54,001 nt of DNA. Source: Bradyrhizobium lablabi. GTDB taxonomy: Bacteria > Pseudomonadota > Alphaproteobacteria > Rhizobiales > Xanthobacteraceae. The position numbers and the translations under genes were made by a program. Position 1 is the first letter of the stretch. The number at the start of each line of letters is the position of its first letter. Location of the stretch: contig NZ_LLYB01000046.1 in the NCBI RefSeq assembly GCF_001440475.1, positions 1-54,001 of the forward strand, given 5' to 3'. Shown here piece after piece: positions 17,777 through 26,558 of the stretch. The notes beneath the pieces are model-generated. The model was not told the origin of the DNA. It ran no database searches and saw nothing but the letters and a program-made list of their open reading frames with translations.

Positions 17777-18943
17777 TCAATACGACTTCGGCAGGCCCAG
17801 CACCTTTTCCGCGATAAAACTGAGAATGAGCTGCGGGCTGATCGGCGCGATGCGCGGGATCAGGGATTCCCGCAAATAGCGCTCGACGTGATATTCCTTG
17901 GCGTAACCGAAGCCGCCATGCGTCATGACAGCCTGCTCGCAGGCGTGGAAGCCCGCTTCGGCCGCGAGATACTTTGCGGCATTGGCGGCCGGCCCGCATT
18001 GCATGCCCTGGTCGTATTGCCAGCCGGCGGAGAGCACCATCAGCCACGCAGCCTCCAACTCCATCCAGTTCTTGGCCAGCGGATGCTGGATGGCTTGATT
18101 CATGCCGATCGGACGGTTGAACACGATGCGGTTCTTGGCATAGGCCGCGGCGCGCGACAGCGCGACCTGGCCCAACCCCACCGCTTCCGCTGCGATCAGG
18201 ATGCGCTCCGGATTCATGCCGTGCAGGATGTATTCGAAGCCGCGGCCTTCCTCGCCCAGACGGTCCTCGACTGGAATTTCAAAGTTCTCGAAGAACAGTT
18301 CGTTGGAATCGACGGGCTTGCGGCCCATCTTCTCGATCTCGTGCACGGTGACGCGCTGCTTGTCGAAATCGGTGTAGAACAGGCTCAGGCCGTGGGTCGG
18401 GTTCTTCACCTCTTCCAGCGGCGTGGTACGCGCCAGCAGCAAAATCTTGTTGGCGACCTGGGCCGTGGAAATCCAGACCTTCTGGCCGTTGACGACATAT
18501 TTGTCGCCCTTGCGCACCGCGCGGGTTTTCAGTTGCGTGGTGTTGAGCCCGGTATTGGGTTCGGTCACCGCAAAGCACGACTTGTCGCGGCCGTCGATGA
18601 TCGGCGGCAGCATGCGCGTGCACTGTTCCTTGGTGCCGAACACGACGACGGGATTGAGCCCGAACACGTTCATGTGCACCGCGGACGCGCCGGACATGCC
18701 GGCGCCGGATTCCGAAATCGTCCGCATCATGATCGCGGCGTCGGTGATGCCGAGCCCGGACCCGCCATATTCCTCTGGGATACAGATGCCGAGCCAGCCG
18801 GCATCCGCCAGCGCGCGGTGGAAGTCGGCGGGGTAACCGCCGTCCTTGTCCTTCTTCAGCCAATAGGCATCGTCGAAGCGCGAACAGATCTTTCCGACCG
18901 CATCACGGATCGATTCCTGATTGGCGGATAGCGCAAAATCCAT
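17777..18943 (-). CDS. Acyl-CoA dehydrogenase
   Basis: A 388-residue FAD-dependent acyl-CoA dehydrogenase of full length, with the central CFAVTEPNTG segment and C-terminal GGFGYAKEYHVERYLR. The catalytic base usual in short/medium-chain enzymes (Glu in a YEGT motif) is absent: that region reads IAPISP. A glutamate is present in HGMNPERILIA (E246), the position used in isovaleryl-CoA and long-chain dehydrogenases. This suggests a branched or bulky acyl chain. Gaps of 9 nt to the upstream CoA-transferase and 13 nt to the downstream thiolase-like gene place it in one operon. Confidence 0.9.
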   Translation of the reverse strand: MDFALSANQESIRDAVGKICSRFDDAYWLKKDKDGGYPADFHRALADAGWLGICIPEEYGGSGLGITDAAIMMRTISESGAGMSGASAVHMNVFGLNPVVVFGTKEQCTRMLPPIIDGRDKSCFAVTEPNTGLNTTQLKTRAVRKGDKYVVNGQKVWISTAQVANKILLLARTTPLEEVKNPTHGLSLFYTDFDKQRVTVHEIEKMGRKPVDSNELFFENFEIPVEDRLGEEGRGFEYILHGMNPERILIAAEAVGLGQVALSRAAAYAKNRIVFNRPIGMNQAIQHPLAKNWMELEAAWLMVLSAGWQYDQGMQCGPAANAAKYLAAEAGFHACEQAVMTHGGFGYAKEYHVERYLRESLIPRIAPISPQLILSFIAEKVLGLPKSY

Positions 18944-18952
18944 GTGTCCGTC

Positions 18953-20155
18953 CTATGTGTTTGGCACAGCCTTGGTGACGCCATCGCGCACCAGGCCTGC
19001 GATCTCGTCCGCCGAGAAACCCGCTTCGCTGAGGATTTCGGCGCTGTGCTCGCTCAGGCGCGGCGCCAGCCGTTTTGTTTCAACCGGCGTTTCCGAAAAC
19101 CGCGCCGATGGCCTCATGTTACGAATGCGGCCCTCGGTCGGATGCTTGACGACCGGAAAGAACTTCGTCGCGACGATGTGGGGATCGCCGAGCAAGCTTT
19201 CGAGATCGTGCATCGGCATGACAGGCACGTCGGCCTTCTCGAGGATCGCGGTCCACTCGGCAGTGGTCTTGGTCTCGAGGATGCGCGCCAGCTCGGCATA
19301 AACCGTGTCGATATTGGCGGCACGGCCGGCGAACGTCGCAAATTTCGGGTGAACGCGAAGATCGTCACGGCCGGTGGCATCGAAGAAATTCTGCCACTGC
19401 TTGTCGTTGTAGACGATCACGCAGATATAGCCGTCGGAAGTCTTGTAAGGCCGGCGGTCGGGCGACAAATGTCGGGCATAGCCGCCCTTGTCGAGCGGCG
19501 GCTCGTAGGTGAGACCGCCCATGTGGTCGCCCATCACGAAGCCGGCCATGGTTTCGAACATCGGAATGTCGACGCGCTGGCCGCGCCCGGTACGGTTGCG
19601 ATCGACGAGGCTGGCGCAGATCGCACCGACCGCGGTCAATCCGACGATGCGGTCGACCAGCGCATTGGGAACGTAGCGCGGCACGCCATCGGCGGTCTGC
19701 GCCATCAGCGCCGGCAGTGCGGTGGCGCCCTGGATCAGATCGTCATAAGCAGGCTTTGCCGCATAGGGGCCGTCCTGGCCGAAACCGAACACGCCGGCAT
19801 AGATCAGGCGCGGATTGACTTGCGACACCACGTCGTAGCCGAGGTTCAGCCGCGCCATCGCCTGCGGACGCACATTGTAGACGAGCACGTCGGCGGATTT
19901 GATCAGCCGCAACACCGCATCGCGCCCGGCCGGCTTCTTCAGGTCGAGGCAGATGGAGCGCTTGCTGCGGTTGGTGTTGAGGAACACCGGTCCCATGCCG
20001 GGATGGCGCGTCGGCCCGATCTGCCGCGTCACGTCGCCGTCGAGCGATTCAACCTTGATGACGTCCGCGCCGTAGTCGCCGAGCATCTGGGTTGCATAGG
20101 GCCCCATCAGCACGGTCGTCATATCGATGACCTTGATGCCCTCCAATGGTCCCAT
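18953..20155 (-). CDS. Family III CoA-transferase (CaiB/BaiF type)
   Basis: A 400-residue CaiB/BaiF protein that would activate a carboxylic acid by transferring CoA from a donor thioester. The N-terminal GADVIKVE motif and the PAYDDLIQGATAL segment are visible; D138 or D139 in the latter should be the acyl-enzyme aspartate. It is the first gene of the operon followed by the acyl-CoA dehydrogenase, Cys-less thiolase and DUF35 genes. The likely order of action is CoA loading, dehydrogenation (hydration by an enzyme encoded elsewhere), then retro-aldol cleavage. The carboxylic acid itself is not identifiable from sequence. Confidence 0.9.
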   Translation of the reverse strand: MGPLEGIKVIDMTTVLMGPYATQMLGDYGADVIKVESLDGDVTRQIGPTRHPGMGPVFLNTNRSKRSICLDLKKPAGRDAVLRLIKSADVLVYNVRPQAMARLNLGYDVVSQVNPRLIYAGVFGFGQDGPYAAKPAYDDLIQGATALPALMAQTADGVPRYVPNALVDRIVGLTAVGAICASLVDRNRTGRGQRVDIPMFETMAGFVMGDHMGGLTYEPPLDKGGYARHLSPDRRPYKTSDGYICVIVYNDKQWQNFFDATGRDDLRVHPKFATFAGRAANIDTVYAELARILETKTTAEWTAILEKADVPVMPMHDLESLLGDPHIVATKFFPVVKHPTEGRIRNMRPSARFSETPVETKRLAPRLSEHSAEILSEAGFSADEIAGLVRDGVTKAVPNT

Positions 20156-20277
20156 GGGTCAGCCTGCTCCCGATACGCGGCCATCGCGGCCGCATTTGTT
20201 GTGGGAACCAAGTAACGGCAGGCACTCACGAAGATCAAGGCGCGCCCAGCGTATGGCCTTATGCGCGACGACAGCGG

Positions 20278-20487
20278 CTATGTCGTCGGCGGCTTGGATC
20301 TGGCGTCGCGCTCGCGGGTCAGGCGTTCCAGCTCTTCATTCTGATGGTGGAGGCGATCGGCGATACGCGCTTCGTTCTGTTCGCCGGAGGCGGCGGCAGC
20401 CTGTTCGATCAACTGCCGGATGTTGTCCTCCAGAATCCTGATCCGGTTATTCAGTTCTGCCGATGACAACGAACTTTCGTTGCTCAT
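20278..20487 (-). CDS. Small coiled-coil hypothetical protein (69 aa)
   Basis: The ATG at 20487 gives 69 residues. The longer frame from 20544 would run into a dispersed repeat and is rejected. The body is a charged amphipathic helix (ELNNRIRILEDNIRQLIEQ) with leucine/isoleucine heptads, then a polar tail ending in KPPTT. It looks like a soluble coiled coil, probably self-associating. I do not recognise the family. It stands alone between the CoA operon and the thiolase gene. Confidence 0.65.
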   Translation of the reverse strand: MSNESSLSSAELNNRIRILEDNIRQLIEQAAAASGEQNEARIADRLHHQNEELERLTRERDARSKPPTT

Positions 20488-20507
20488 GATGCACGCTCCG
20501 GAAATTG

Positions 20508-20593
20508 TAGGGTGGGCAAAGCAAAGCGCGCCCACCAGCCTCATCTCACGGTACTCATGGTGGGCACGGCGCTCATGCGCCTATGCCCACCCC
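20508..20593. repeat. Palindromic repeat, GGGTGGGCAAAG type (copy 2)
   Basis: Starts with GTAGGGTGGGCAAAG like the copy at 1717-1808, contains CGCCCACCAGCCTCATC and ATGGTGGGCAC, and ends in ATGCCCACCCCC. The right arm is less perfect than in copy 1. It lies upstream of the 69-residue gene and downstream of the thiolase at 20613. Confidence 0.75.
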
Positions 20594-20612
20594 CAGGTTA
20601 GCACGTTCTCGG

Positions 20613-21782
20613 CTACTTTGCGGGCTCCAGCACGGAGACGTAGTTCGCCACCGCCGCGCCGCCCATGTTGAAGATGCCGGCCAGCTTCGGGTTCTTGAGC
20701 TGCATGCCCTCCGGCGCCTGACCGGCGAGCTGCATCGCGGTCATGACATGCATGGAGACGCCGGTGGCGCCGATCGGGTGGCCCTTGGCCTTCAGGCCGC
20801 CGGACGGATTGACCGGCAGCTTGCCGTCCTTCAGCGTCCAGCCTTCCTTGATGGCGCGCGCACCCTGCCCGCGCGGCGTCAGGCCCATCGCTTCATATTC
20901 GATCAGTTCGGCAACCGTGAAACAGTCGTGGGTTTCGACGAACGACAGATCGGACAATTGCACGCCGGCCTGCGCCAGCGCGCGCTGCCAGGCCACCGTG
21001 CAGCCTTCGAACTGCAGGATGTCGCGCTTGGACATCGGCAGGAAATCCTGCGCATGCGCGGTGGCGCGGAAGTTCACCGCCTTGCCCATCGTCTTCGCGG
21101 TTTCCAGGTCCGTCAGCACCAGCGCGGCCGCGCCGTCCGACACCAGCGAGCAGTCCGTGCGCTTCAGCGGGCCGGCGACATAGGGATTCTTCTCGCTCTC
21201 GGAGCGGCAGAACTCGAAGCCGAAATCCTTGCGCATCTGCGCATAGGGATTGGCGACGCCGTTCTTGTGGTTCTTGGCCGCGATCAGCGCCAGCGCGTCC
21301 GACTGGTCGCCGTATTTCTGGAAATAGCCCTGCGCGATCTTGCCGAACACGCCGGCGAAACCGCCGACGGTGTCGCCATCCTCGGGCAGATACGACGCCT
21401 TCAGCAGGTAACGCCCGATATCGGCCGAGGGCGTTCGCGTCATCTGCTCGACGCCGACCACCAGCACGATCCGGGCCGCGCCCGAGGCGATCGCCCGGAT
21501 ACCCTGATGCACCGCCGCCGTACCGGTGGCGCAGGCGTTTTCAACCCGCGTCGCCGGCTTGAAGCGCAGCTTGGGATCGGCCTGCAGCACCAGCGAGGCG
21601 GTAAAGTCCTGCGGCGAGAAGCCGGCATTGAAATGCCCGAGCACGATCTCGTCGACGTCTTCAGCGGAAATACCGGCGTCGGCCAGCGCGTCGGTCGCAA
21701 CCTTCACCACGAGGCTCTCGACGGTCTCCGCGTCGAATTTGCCGAATGGCGTGTGCGCCCATCCGACGATGCTGGCTGTCAT
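20613..21782 (-). CDS. Thiolase / acetyl-CoA acetyltransferase (SCP2-type)
   Basis: A 389-residue thiolase with intact catalytic residues: the nucleophile C84 in NACATGTAA, the histidine in ETHDCF, and GGLKAKGHPIGATG near the C-terminus. It should cleave 3-ketoacyl-CoA or condense acyl-CoAs. It is a useful internal comparison for the Cys-less homologue at 16627. It follows the KDPG aldolase gene by 55 nt on the same strand, so read-through is possible, but a functional link to the sugar-acid genes is not obvious. Confidence 0.93.
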   Translation of the reverse strand: MTASIVGWAHTPFGKFDAETVESLVVKVATDALADAGISAEDVDEIVLGHFNAGFSPQDFTASLVLQADPKLRFKPATRVENACATGTAAVHQGIRAIASGAARIVLVVGVEQMTRTPSADIGRYLLKASYLPEDGDTVGGFAGVFGKIAQGYFQKYGDQSDALALIAAKNHKNGVANPYAQMRKDFGFEFCRSESEKNPYVAGPLKRTDCSLVSDGAAALVLTDLETAKTMGKAVNFRATAHAQDFLPMSKRDILQFEGCTVAWQRALAQAGVQLSDLSFVETHDCFTVAELIEYEAMGLTPRGQGARAIKEGWTLKDGKLPVNPSGGLKAKGHPIGATGVSMHVMTAMQLAGQAPEGMQLKNPKLAGIFNMGGAAVANYVSVLEPAK

Positions 21783-21837
21783 GGTCGTTCTCCCTGTTCC
21801 GGTTTGAAGAACGTTGTAGCCTATCGGCAGGCGGACT

Positions 21838-22488
21838 TCACGCCGGTTTCAGCGATTTCAGGGTGCGCTGGCACATGGCGGTTATGCCGGCCCAGTTGCC
21901 GGCCCGAATGTCCGCCGCCGTGCACAGCCAGGAACCGCCGACCGCCACCACGTTCGGCTCGGCCAGCCAGGCCGCCGCATTGACCTCGCCGATGCCGCCG
22001 GTCGGGCAAACCCTGACGTTTGGGAACGGCCCCGCCAGCGCCCGAAGTGCCTTGATACCGCCGGCCTGCTCGGCGGGGAAGAATTTCAAGAGATCGAAGC
22101 CGGCGGCCAGCGCCTGCATCAGTTCGGAGGCGGTCGCGATCCCCGGCGCAAATGGCAGGTCGCTGGCGGCGGCGGCTTTCAGCAGCTCGGGCGTCGCGCC
22201 GGGGCTGATGCCGAATTTGGCCCCGAGCGCGCTCGCCCTCGCCAGATCGTCGGCGTTCAGGATCGTGCCGATGCCGACGATGGCGGCCGGCACCTCGGCG
22301 ATCATCGCCTTGGCGGCCTCGACCGCGACCGGCGTCCGCAGGGTGACTTCGAGCACGCGCACGCCACCTGCGACCAGCGCGCGCGCCAGCGGCACCGCAT
22401 CTTCCACCCGTTCGATGGTGAGCACGGGGATGACGGTGGCGGACTTGAAGATGGCGGCGAGTTTTTCCTGCCGGGAAGCTGCGCTCAT
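21838..22488 (-). CDS. eda: 2-keto-3-deoxy-6-phosphogluconate aldolase
   Basis: A 216-residue class I aldolase. The Schiff-base lysine is K135 in DLLKFFPAE, and E47 in VLEVTLRT is the expected acid/base. It splits KDPG (or a related 2-keto-3-deoxy-6-phospho sugar acid) into pyruvate and glyceraldehyde-3-phosphate. The ATG at 22488 overlaps the kinase stop (ATGA, 22485-22488). A start at 22566 is open but would add 26 residues absent from the family. It is the last step of the dehydratase, kinase, aldolase route in this locus. Confidence 0.93.
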   Translation of the reverse strand: MSAASRQEKLAAIFKSATVIPVLTIERVEDAVPLARALVAGGVRVLEVTLRTPVAVEAAKAMIAEVPAAIVGIGTILNADDLARASALGAKFGISPGATPELLKAAAASDLPFAPGIATASELMQALAAGFDLLKFFPAEQAGGIKALRALAGPFPNVRVCPTGGIGEVNAAAWLAEPNVVAVGGSWLCTAADIRAGNWAGITAMCQRTLKSLKPA

Positions 22489-23423
22489 GGAGATGCCTTG
22501 CGAGAGGTAGCGGGAAGGAGGCCGGGCGGCATCGCCGCGCGTGGAATGATGGCTCCGGGATGGCATACCACAACCCCGGCGAGGCGGTGTCCCGCCCGCG
22601 CGGCCTCGATCGGGTCCGCGCCCATCAGGCGCGCGGCAACGTAGGCGGCGGCAAAACTGTCGCCGGCCGCGGTGGTATCGACGACGGGCGCTTTCAACGG
22701 CTCGGCCCTGACCGGATAAAGCGCGCCCTGGAGCCGAAGCATGCTCGCCGGTTCGGAGAGCTTCAGCACCACCTCCGCGCCCGGAATCCGCGACAGCAAG
22801 GCGTCGTTGCTTTCACCGGGATAAAGCGGCAGCAGGTCCTCGGTGGACGCCAGCACGATATCGGCTGCGCTAAACGCCTCCCGGAACACGGCACGGGCGA
22901 CGTCGAGGTCAGGCCAGCCGCGCGCCCGGAAATTGGTGTCGAAGGCGAACCGTGCCCCGGCTTCACGCGCGCGCTGGAGCGCCGCAAACAGCCGCGTCCG
23001 GCCCTCGCTGCCGTAGAGCGACAGCGTGATCGCCGAGAGATAGATCACGTCATAGCCGGCCAGCGCATTCAGGATCTCCGGCGTCTGCGGCAAATCCATC
23101 AGGCTGCGCGCGGCGGCGCTGTCGCGCCAGTGAAAGAACCGCCGCTCGCCCTTGTCGTCGGTCTGGATCATGTAGAGGCCCGGCAGTTTGCCGGCCAGCC
23201 TTGCCACGCTGACGGTGCCGACGCCTTCGGCCGCCCAGCCGGCGATCATCTCGTCGCTAAGGCTGTCGTCGCCAAGCGCGGTGATGTAATCGGCGCCCGC
23301 ACCGAGCCGGGCGAGATAGACCGCAGTATTGAGCGTGTCGCCGCCATAGCCGCGCGAAAACAGGCCACCCTCGGCCTGCTTCAGCTCGACCATGCATTCG
23401 CCGATGCAGGCTACCCTGCTCAT
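22485..23423 (-). CDS. kdgK: 2-keto-3-deoxygluconate kinase (PfkB family)
   Basis: A 312-residue ribokinase-family kinase. The N-terminal GGDTLNTAVYLARLG substrate motif and the C-terminal DTTAAGDSF motif with the catalytic aspartate and anion hole are present. It phosphorylates KDG-type acids at O6 with ATP. It is translationally coupled to the aldolase (4-nt overlap) and lies 33 nt after the DenD-like gene. The pairing with an aldolase of KDPG type makes KDG a stronger assignment than other PfkB substrates. Confidence 0.9.
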   Translation of the reverse strand: MSRVACIGECMVELKQAEGGLFSRGYGGDTLNTAVYLARLGAGADYITALGDDSLSDEMIAGWAAEGVGTVSVARLAGKLPGLYMIQTDDKGERRFFHWRDSAAARSLMDLPQTPEILNALAGYDVIYLSAITLSLYGSEGRTRLFAALQRAREAGARFAFDTNFRARGWPDLDVARAVFREAFSAADIVLASTEDLLPLYPGESNDALLSRIPGAEVVLKLSEPASMLRLQGALYPVRAEPLKAPVVDTTAAGDSFAAAYVAARLMGADPIEAARAGHRLAGVVVCHPGAIIPRAAMPPGLLPATSRKASP

Positions 23424-23456
23424 GACCGCATCCGCGCTGGGAAACGTGAAGTCACG

Positions 23457-24443
23457 TCAGCCTGCGAACTTGCCGCCGAGTTCATCCTCGATGTGGATCC
23501 GAATGATGTCGTCGAACGTCTTCTCGGCGGTGGTGAAGCCGAGCTTGAGCGCGCGGTCGGTGGAGAAGTCGCGCGGCCAGCCGGACACGATGCCGATGAT
23601 GGTCGGATCGGGCACGCGCTTGATGCGCGCGGTGACGTTCTTGCCGGCGACGCGGTCGAGTGCTGCGATCTGTTCGCCGACGGTCACGGACATGCCGGGC
23701 ATGCTGAGATTGCGTCGCGGGCCCATCGCGTCGAGATCCATGGTGCCGGCGTGAACCAAAAAGCCGACCGCCGATTTCGGCGAGGCGTGCCAGTGCCGGA
23801 CATCCTCGGAGACCGGCAGGATGGCCTCCTCGCCCGCCAGCGGCTCGCGGATGATGTTGGAGAAGAAGCCGGATGCCGCCTTGTTCGGCTTGCCCGGCCG
23901 CACGCAGATCGTCGGCAGGCGGATCGAGATGCCGTCGAGCAGACCCTTGCGGGTGTAGTCGTTGATCAGGAGTTCGCAGATCGATTTCTGCGTGCCGTAG
24001 CTCGTCAGCGGGGTATGAAAGAACTCGTCGCCGATCTTTTCCGGGAACGGCGCGCCGAACACCGCGATCGAGGACGTGAACACCAGCCGCGGCTTGTAGC
24101 CGCCGCCGGCGTGGCGGATGGCGTCGATCAGATAGCGCGTGCCGTCGAGATTGATCCGGTAGCCCTTGTCGAATTCGGCTTCCGCCTCGCCCGAGACGAT
24201 GGCGGCGAGATGAAAGATCACTTCCGGGCGACCGGCGATCAGCGGAGCCGCAGCCCCCGCATCGGCAAAATCGGAAGCGACGACCTCAATCGGGATCGAG
24301 GCATTGGCGGGCTTGGTGGGCGCCACCACGTCCTGCAGCGTCATGCGGGTGATTTCGCGCTTGCCGAGGCGGCCGTCGCGCAGCAGCCGGTCGGTCAGCT
24401 TGCGGCCGACCATACCGGCGGCGCCGAGAATTAGAATGTGCAA
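23457..24443 (-). CDS. denD: NAD-dependent epimerase/dehydrogenase, D-erythronate dehydrogenase-like
   Basis: A 328-residue extended short-chain dehydrogenase. The Rossmann motif is GAAGMVG at residues 7-13, and TSSIAVFG and SYGTQK supply the Ser, Tyr and Lys catalytic residues. Overall it resembles DenD, which oxidises D-erythronate at C2, or related sugar-acid dehydrogenases; the exact acid is uncertain. The start is TTG at 24441-24443, supported by AAGGAGACGGGTC just upstream and by the Rossmann strand beginning at residue 2. It lies between the ABC importer genes and kdgK on the same strand. The usual partners of DenD (OtnK, OtnC, OtnI) are absent, so its place in the pathway may differ here. 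Confidence 0.8.
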   Translation of the reverse strand: MHILILGAAGMVGRKLTDRLLRDGRLGKREITRMTLQDVVAPTKPANASIPIEVVASDFADAGAAAPLIAGRPEVIFHLAAIVSGEAEAEFDKGYRINLDGTRYLIDAIRHAGGGYKPRLVFTSSIAVFGAPFPEKIGDEFFHTPLTSYGTQKSICELLINDYTRKGLLDGISIRLPTICVRPGKPNKAASGFFSNIIREPLAGEEAILPVSEDVRHWHASPKSAVGFLVHAGTMDLDAMGPRRNLSMPGMSVTVGEQIAALDRVAGKNVTARIKRVPDPTIIGIVSGWPRDFSTDRALKLGFTTAEKTFDDIIRIHIEDELGGKFAG

Positions 24444-24469
24444 GACCCGTCTCCTTTTTGAACTCTTCT

Positions 24470-24520
24470 ATAGCGTTTTCAAGCGAAGTAGGAACCGGTT
24501 CGCGTGAAGAAAACGCGTCA
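24470..24520. repeat. Dispersed palindrome GCGTTTTC...GAAAACGC
   Basis: GCGTTTTC (24473-24480) and GAAAACGC (24509-24516) are perfect inverse copies around a CCGGTT-containing centre. I recall this as a very common intergenic element in Bradyrhizobium. It sits in the 109-bp gap between the ABC permease and denD and could attenuate read-through. Confidence 0.7.
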
Positions 24521-24552
24521 AGAGATAATGTCAGACCCGGGCCTTAAAGCGC

Positions 24553-25479
24553 TCACTCTTTCACGGCTCCCGTCATGGCCGACACATAGTGCTCGACGAA
24601 GAAGGCGTAAAGGATGACGAGCGGCAAGGAGCCCGCCAGCGCGCCCGCCATCAGCGAGCCCCAGCGGTAGACGTCGCCATCGACGAACTCGTTGACGATC
24701 GCGACCGGCACGGTCTTGTTCGCGGTCGATTGAAGGAAGGTGAGCGCGTAGATGAACTCGTTCCAGCACAGCGTGAAGCAGAAGATGAAGGCCGAGATCA
24801 GGCCGGGCACGGCAAGCGGCAGCACGATCTTGATCAGGATCTGCCAGCGGCTGGCGCCGTCGATCAGCGCACATTCTTCCAGCTCGAACGGGATCGTCTT
24901 GAAGTAACCCATCAGCAGCCAGGTCGAGAAAGGAATCAGGATCGTCGGATAGGTCAGGATCAGCGCGAGCGGCGAGTCGAACAGCCCGTACTGGAATACG
25001 ACGGTCGCGAGCGGAATGAACAGGATCGACGGCGGCACGAGGTAGGCCAGGAAGATCAGGCCGCCGACGAGGTTGGCGCCCTTGTAGCGCAGCCGCACGA
25101 TCGCATAGGCGGCAAGCACGGATGCGACGATCGACAGGAAAGTGGCGCACACCGCCACATACATCGTGTTCCAGAGCCACATCGGATAATGGCTTTCGAA
25201 CAGCAGTTTGTAGAAGTGCTTGAAGGTCGGATTCCAGGTCCAGAACGGGCTGTAGGTCTCCATGTCGAGGAGCTGCGCGTCCGGCTTCACGGCGGTGAGC
25301 GCCATCCAGTAGAACGGGAACAGCAGCACGAACACGATGATCGACAGCGGGAGATAGAGCGTCACCAGCCGGCGCGGCACCGACTGCAGATAGCTCATGC
25401 CCTCGGAATGGTCCGCGGTCGGCGCCGAAGCCGTCAGCACACCCTTGAGATTAACGTGCGTGGTCGGGAGGTCAGTCAT
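24553..25479 (-). CDS. ABC sugar-type permease (MalG-like)
   Basis: A 308-residue inner-membrane protein with about six helices and the EAA loop (ECALIDGASRWQILIKIVLPLAVPG split around residue 200) typical of CUT1 importers. The ATG at 25479 is chosen because it gives MTDLPTTH and overlaps the upstream permease stop by 8 nt. The longer frame to 25518 is shadow. It pairs with the permease at 25472-26431. Confidence 0.92.
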   Translation of the reverse strand: MTDLPTTHVNLKGVLTASAPTADHSEGMSYLQSVPRRLVTLYLPLSIIVFVLLFPFYWMALTAVKPDAQLLDMETYSPFWTWNPTFKHFYKLLFESHYPMWLWNTMYVAVCATFLSIVASVLAAYAIVRLRYKGANLVGGLIFLAYLVPPSILFIPLATVVFQYGLFDSPLALILTYPTILIPFSTWLLMGYFKTIPFELEECALIDGASRWQILIKIVLPLAVPGLISAFIFCFTLCWNEFIYALTFLQSTANKTVPVAIVNEFVDGDVYRWGSLMAGALAGSLPLVILYAFFVEHYVSAMTGAVKE

Positions 25480-26431
25480 TGTTTTCTCCCTGCTGCCACT
25501 TGCGGCGCTGCAATCCAAACCAGGAGACCATGATGGCCGCGAGGAGGAATGGGATCATGGCGCTGGCGATGGCGGCGCCCTCGCCCAGTTGCCCGGCGAT
25601 GATCGCGCGCTGGTAGGACAAGGTGGCCATCAGGTGCGTGGCGTTCACCGGTCCGCCGCGGGTCATCGCCCAGATCAGCTGGAAGTCGGTGAAGGTGAAC
25701 AGCACCGAGAAGGTCATCACGACCGCAATGATCGGCGTGAGCAAGGGATAGGTGATGTGGCGGAACATCTGCCAGCGCGATGCGCCGTCGAGCGTCGCCG
25801 CCTCGTAGAGCGAGGGCGACACCGTCTGCAGGCCCGCGAGCAGCGTGATCGCGACGAACGGCACGCCGCGCCAGATATTGGCGAAGATCACGCAGATCCG
25901 CGCCCATGTCGTATCGCCGAGGAAATTGATGTTCTGGTTGATGATGCCGAGATGCTTCAGCGACCACGAGATGATCGAAAACTGGGAATCGAAGATCCAC
26001 CAGAAGGCCAGCGCCGACAGCACGGTCGGCACGATAAACGGGATCAGCACCGCGGCGCGCAGCATCGCCTTGAACGGCATGTTCTCGTTGAGCAGCAGCG
26101 CCAGATAAAGGCCGATGCCGAATTTGATGGCGCTGGCGACGAAGGTGTAGAGCAGCGTATTGAACACCGAGAGCCAGAAGATGGCGTCGTCCCACAGCCA
26201 CTCGTAGTTCTCGATACCGATGAACTGCCCGACGCGGCCGATCTTGGTGTCGGTGAAGGACAGCCAGATGCCTAAGCCCAGCGGATAGGCCAGGAACAGG
26301 ATCAGGAATGCCATCGCCGGCACCATGAACCAGAAGCCGAGCCAGTTCCTGTTGTGCTTGAGCTGGTCCCACGACGTCGCTTCGCGGACTTCCGTCTTGG
26401 CGCGTCTTGGCGCGATTGCAATGTCAGCCAT
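25472..26431 (-). CDS. ABC sugar-type permease (MalF-like)
   Basis: A 319-residue inner-membrane protein with six or seven helices and an EAA motif (EAATLDGASRWQMFRHITYP). It is the MalF-type partner of the adjacent MalG-type permease. The genes overlap by 8 nt, implying coupled translation. It follows the binding-protein gene by 127 nt in the same operon. Confidence 0.92.
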   Translation of the reverse strand: MADIAIAPRRAKTEVREATSWDQLKHNRNWLGFWFMVPAMAFLILFLAYPLGLGIWLSFTDTKIGRVGQFIGIENYEWLWDDAIFWLSVFNTLLYTFVASAIKFGIGLYLALLLNENMPFKAMLRAAVLIPFIVPTVLSALAFWWIFDSQFSIISWSLKHLGIINQNINFLGDTTWARICVIFANIWRGVPFVAITLLAGLQTVSPSLYEAATLDGASRWQMFRHITYPLLTPIIAVVMTFSVLFTFTDFQLIWAMTRGGPVNATHLMATLSYQRAIIAGQLGEGAAIASAMIPFLLAAIMVSWFGLQRRKWQQGENND

Positions 26432-26558
26432 GGGCGATGTCCCGTTTACGCCTTTGCCTTGTGCACGACCGCACCGGAAAATCCCCTACCCGCTTTCCCG
26501 GAGCTGCTCCAAACACCGATGGAGCGGACGGCGGTTGCCCGCCGCCCGCTTTCACATC

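Noticed and set aside
22560..24434. 624-codon open frame antisense to kdgK and denD
   Set aside because: Arg/His/Ala-rich composition with no motif, and both genes it covers have intact catalytic motifs.
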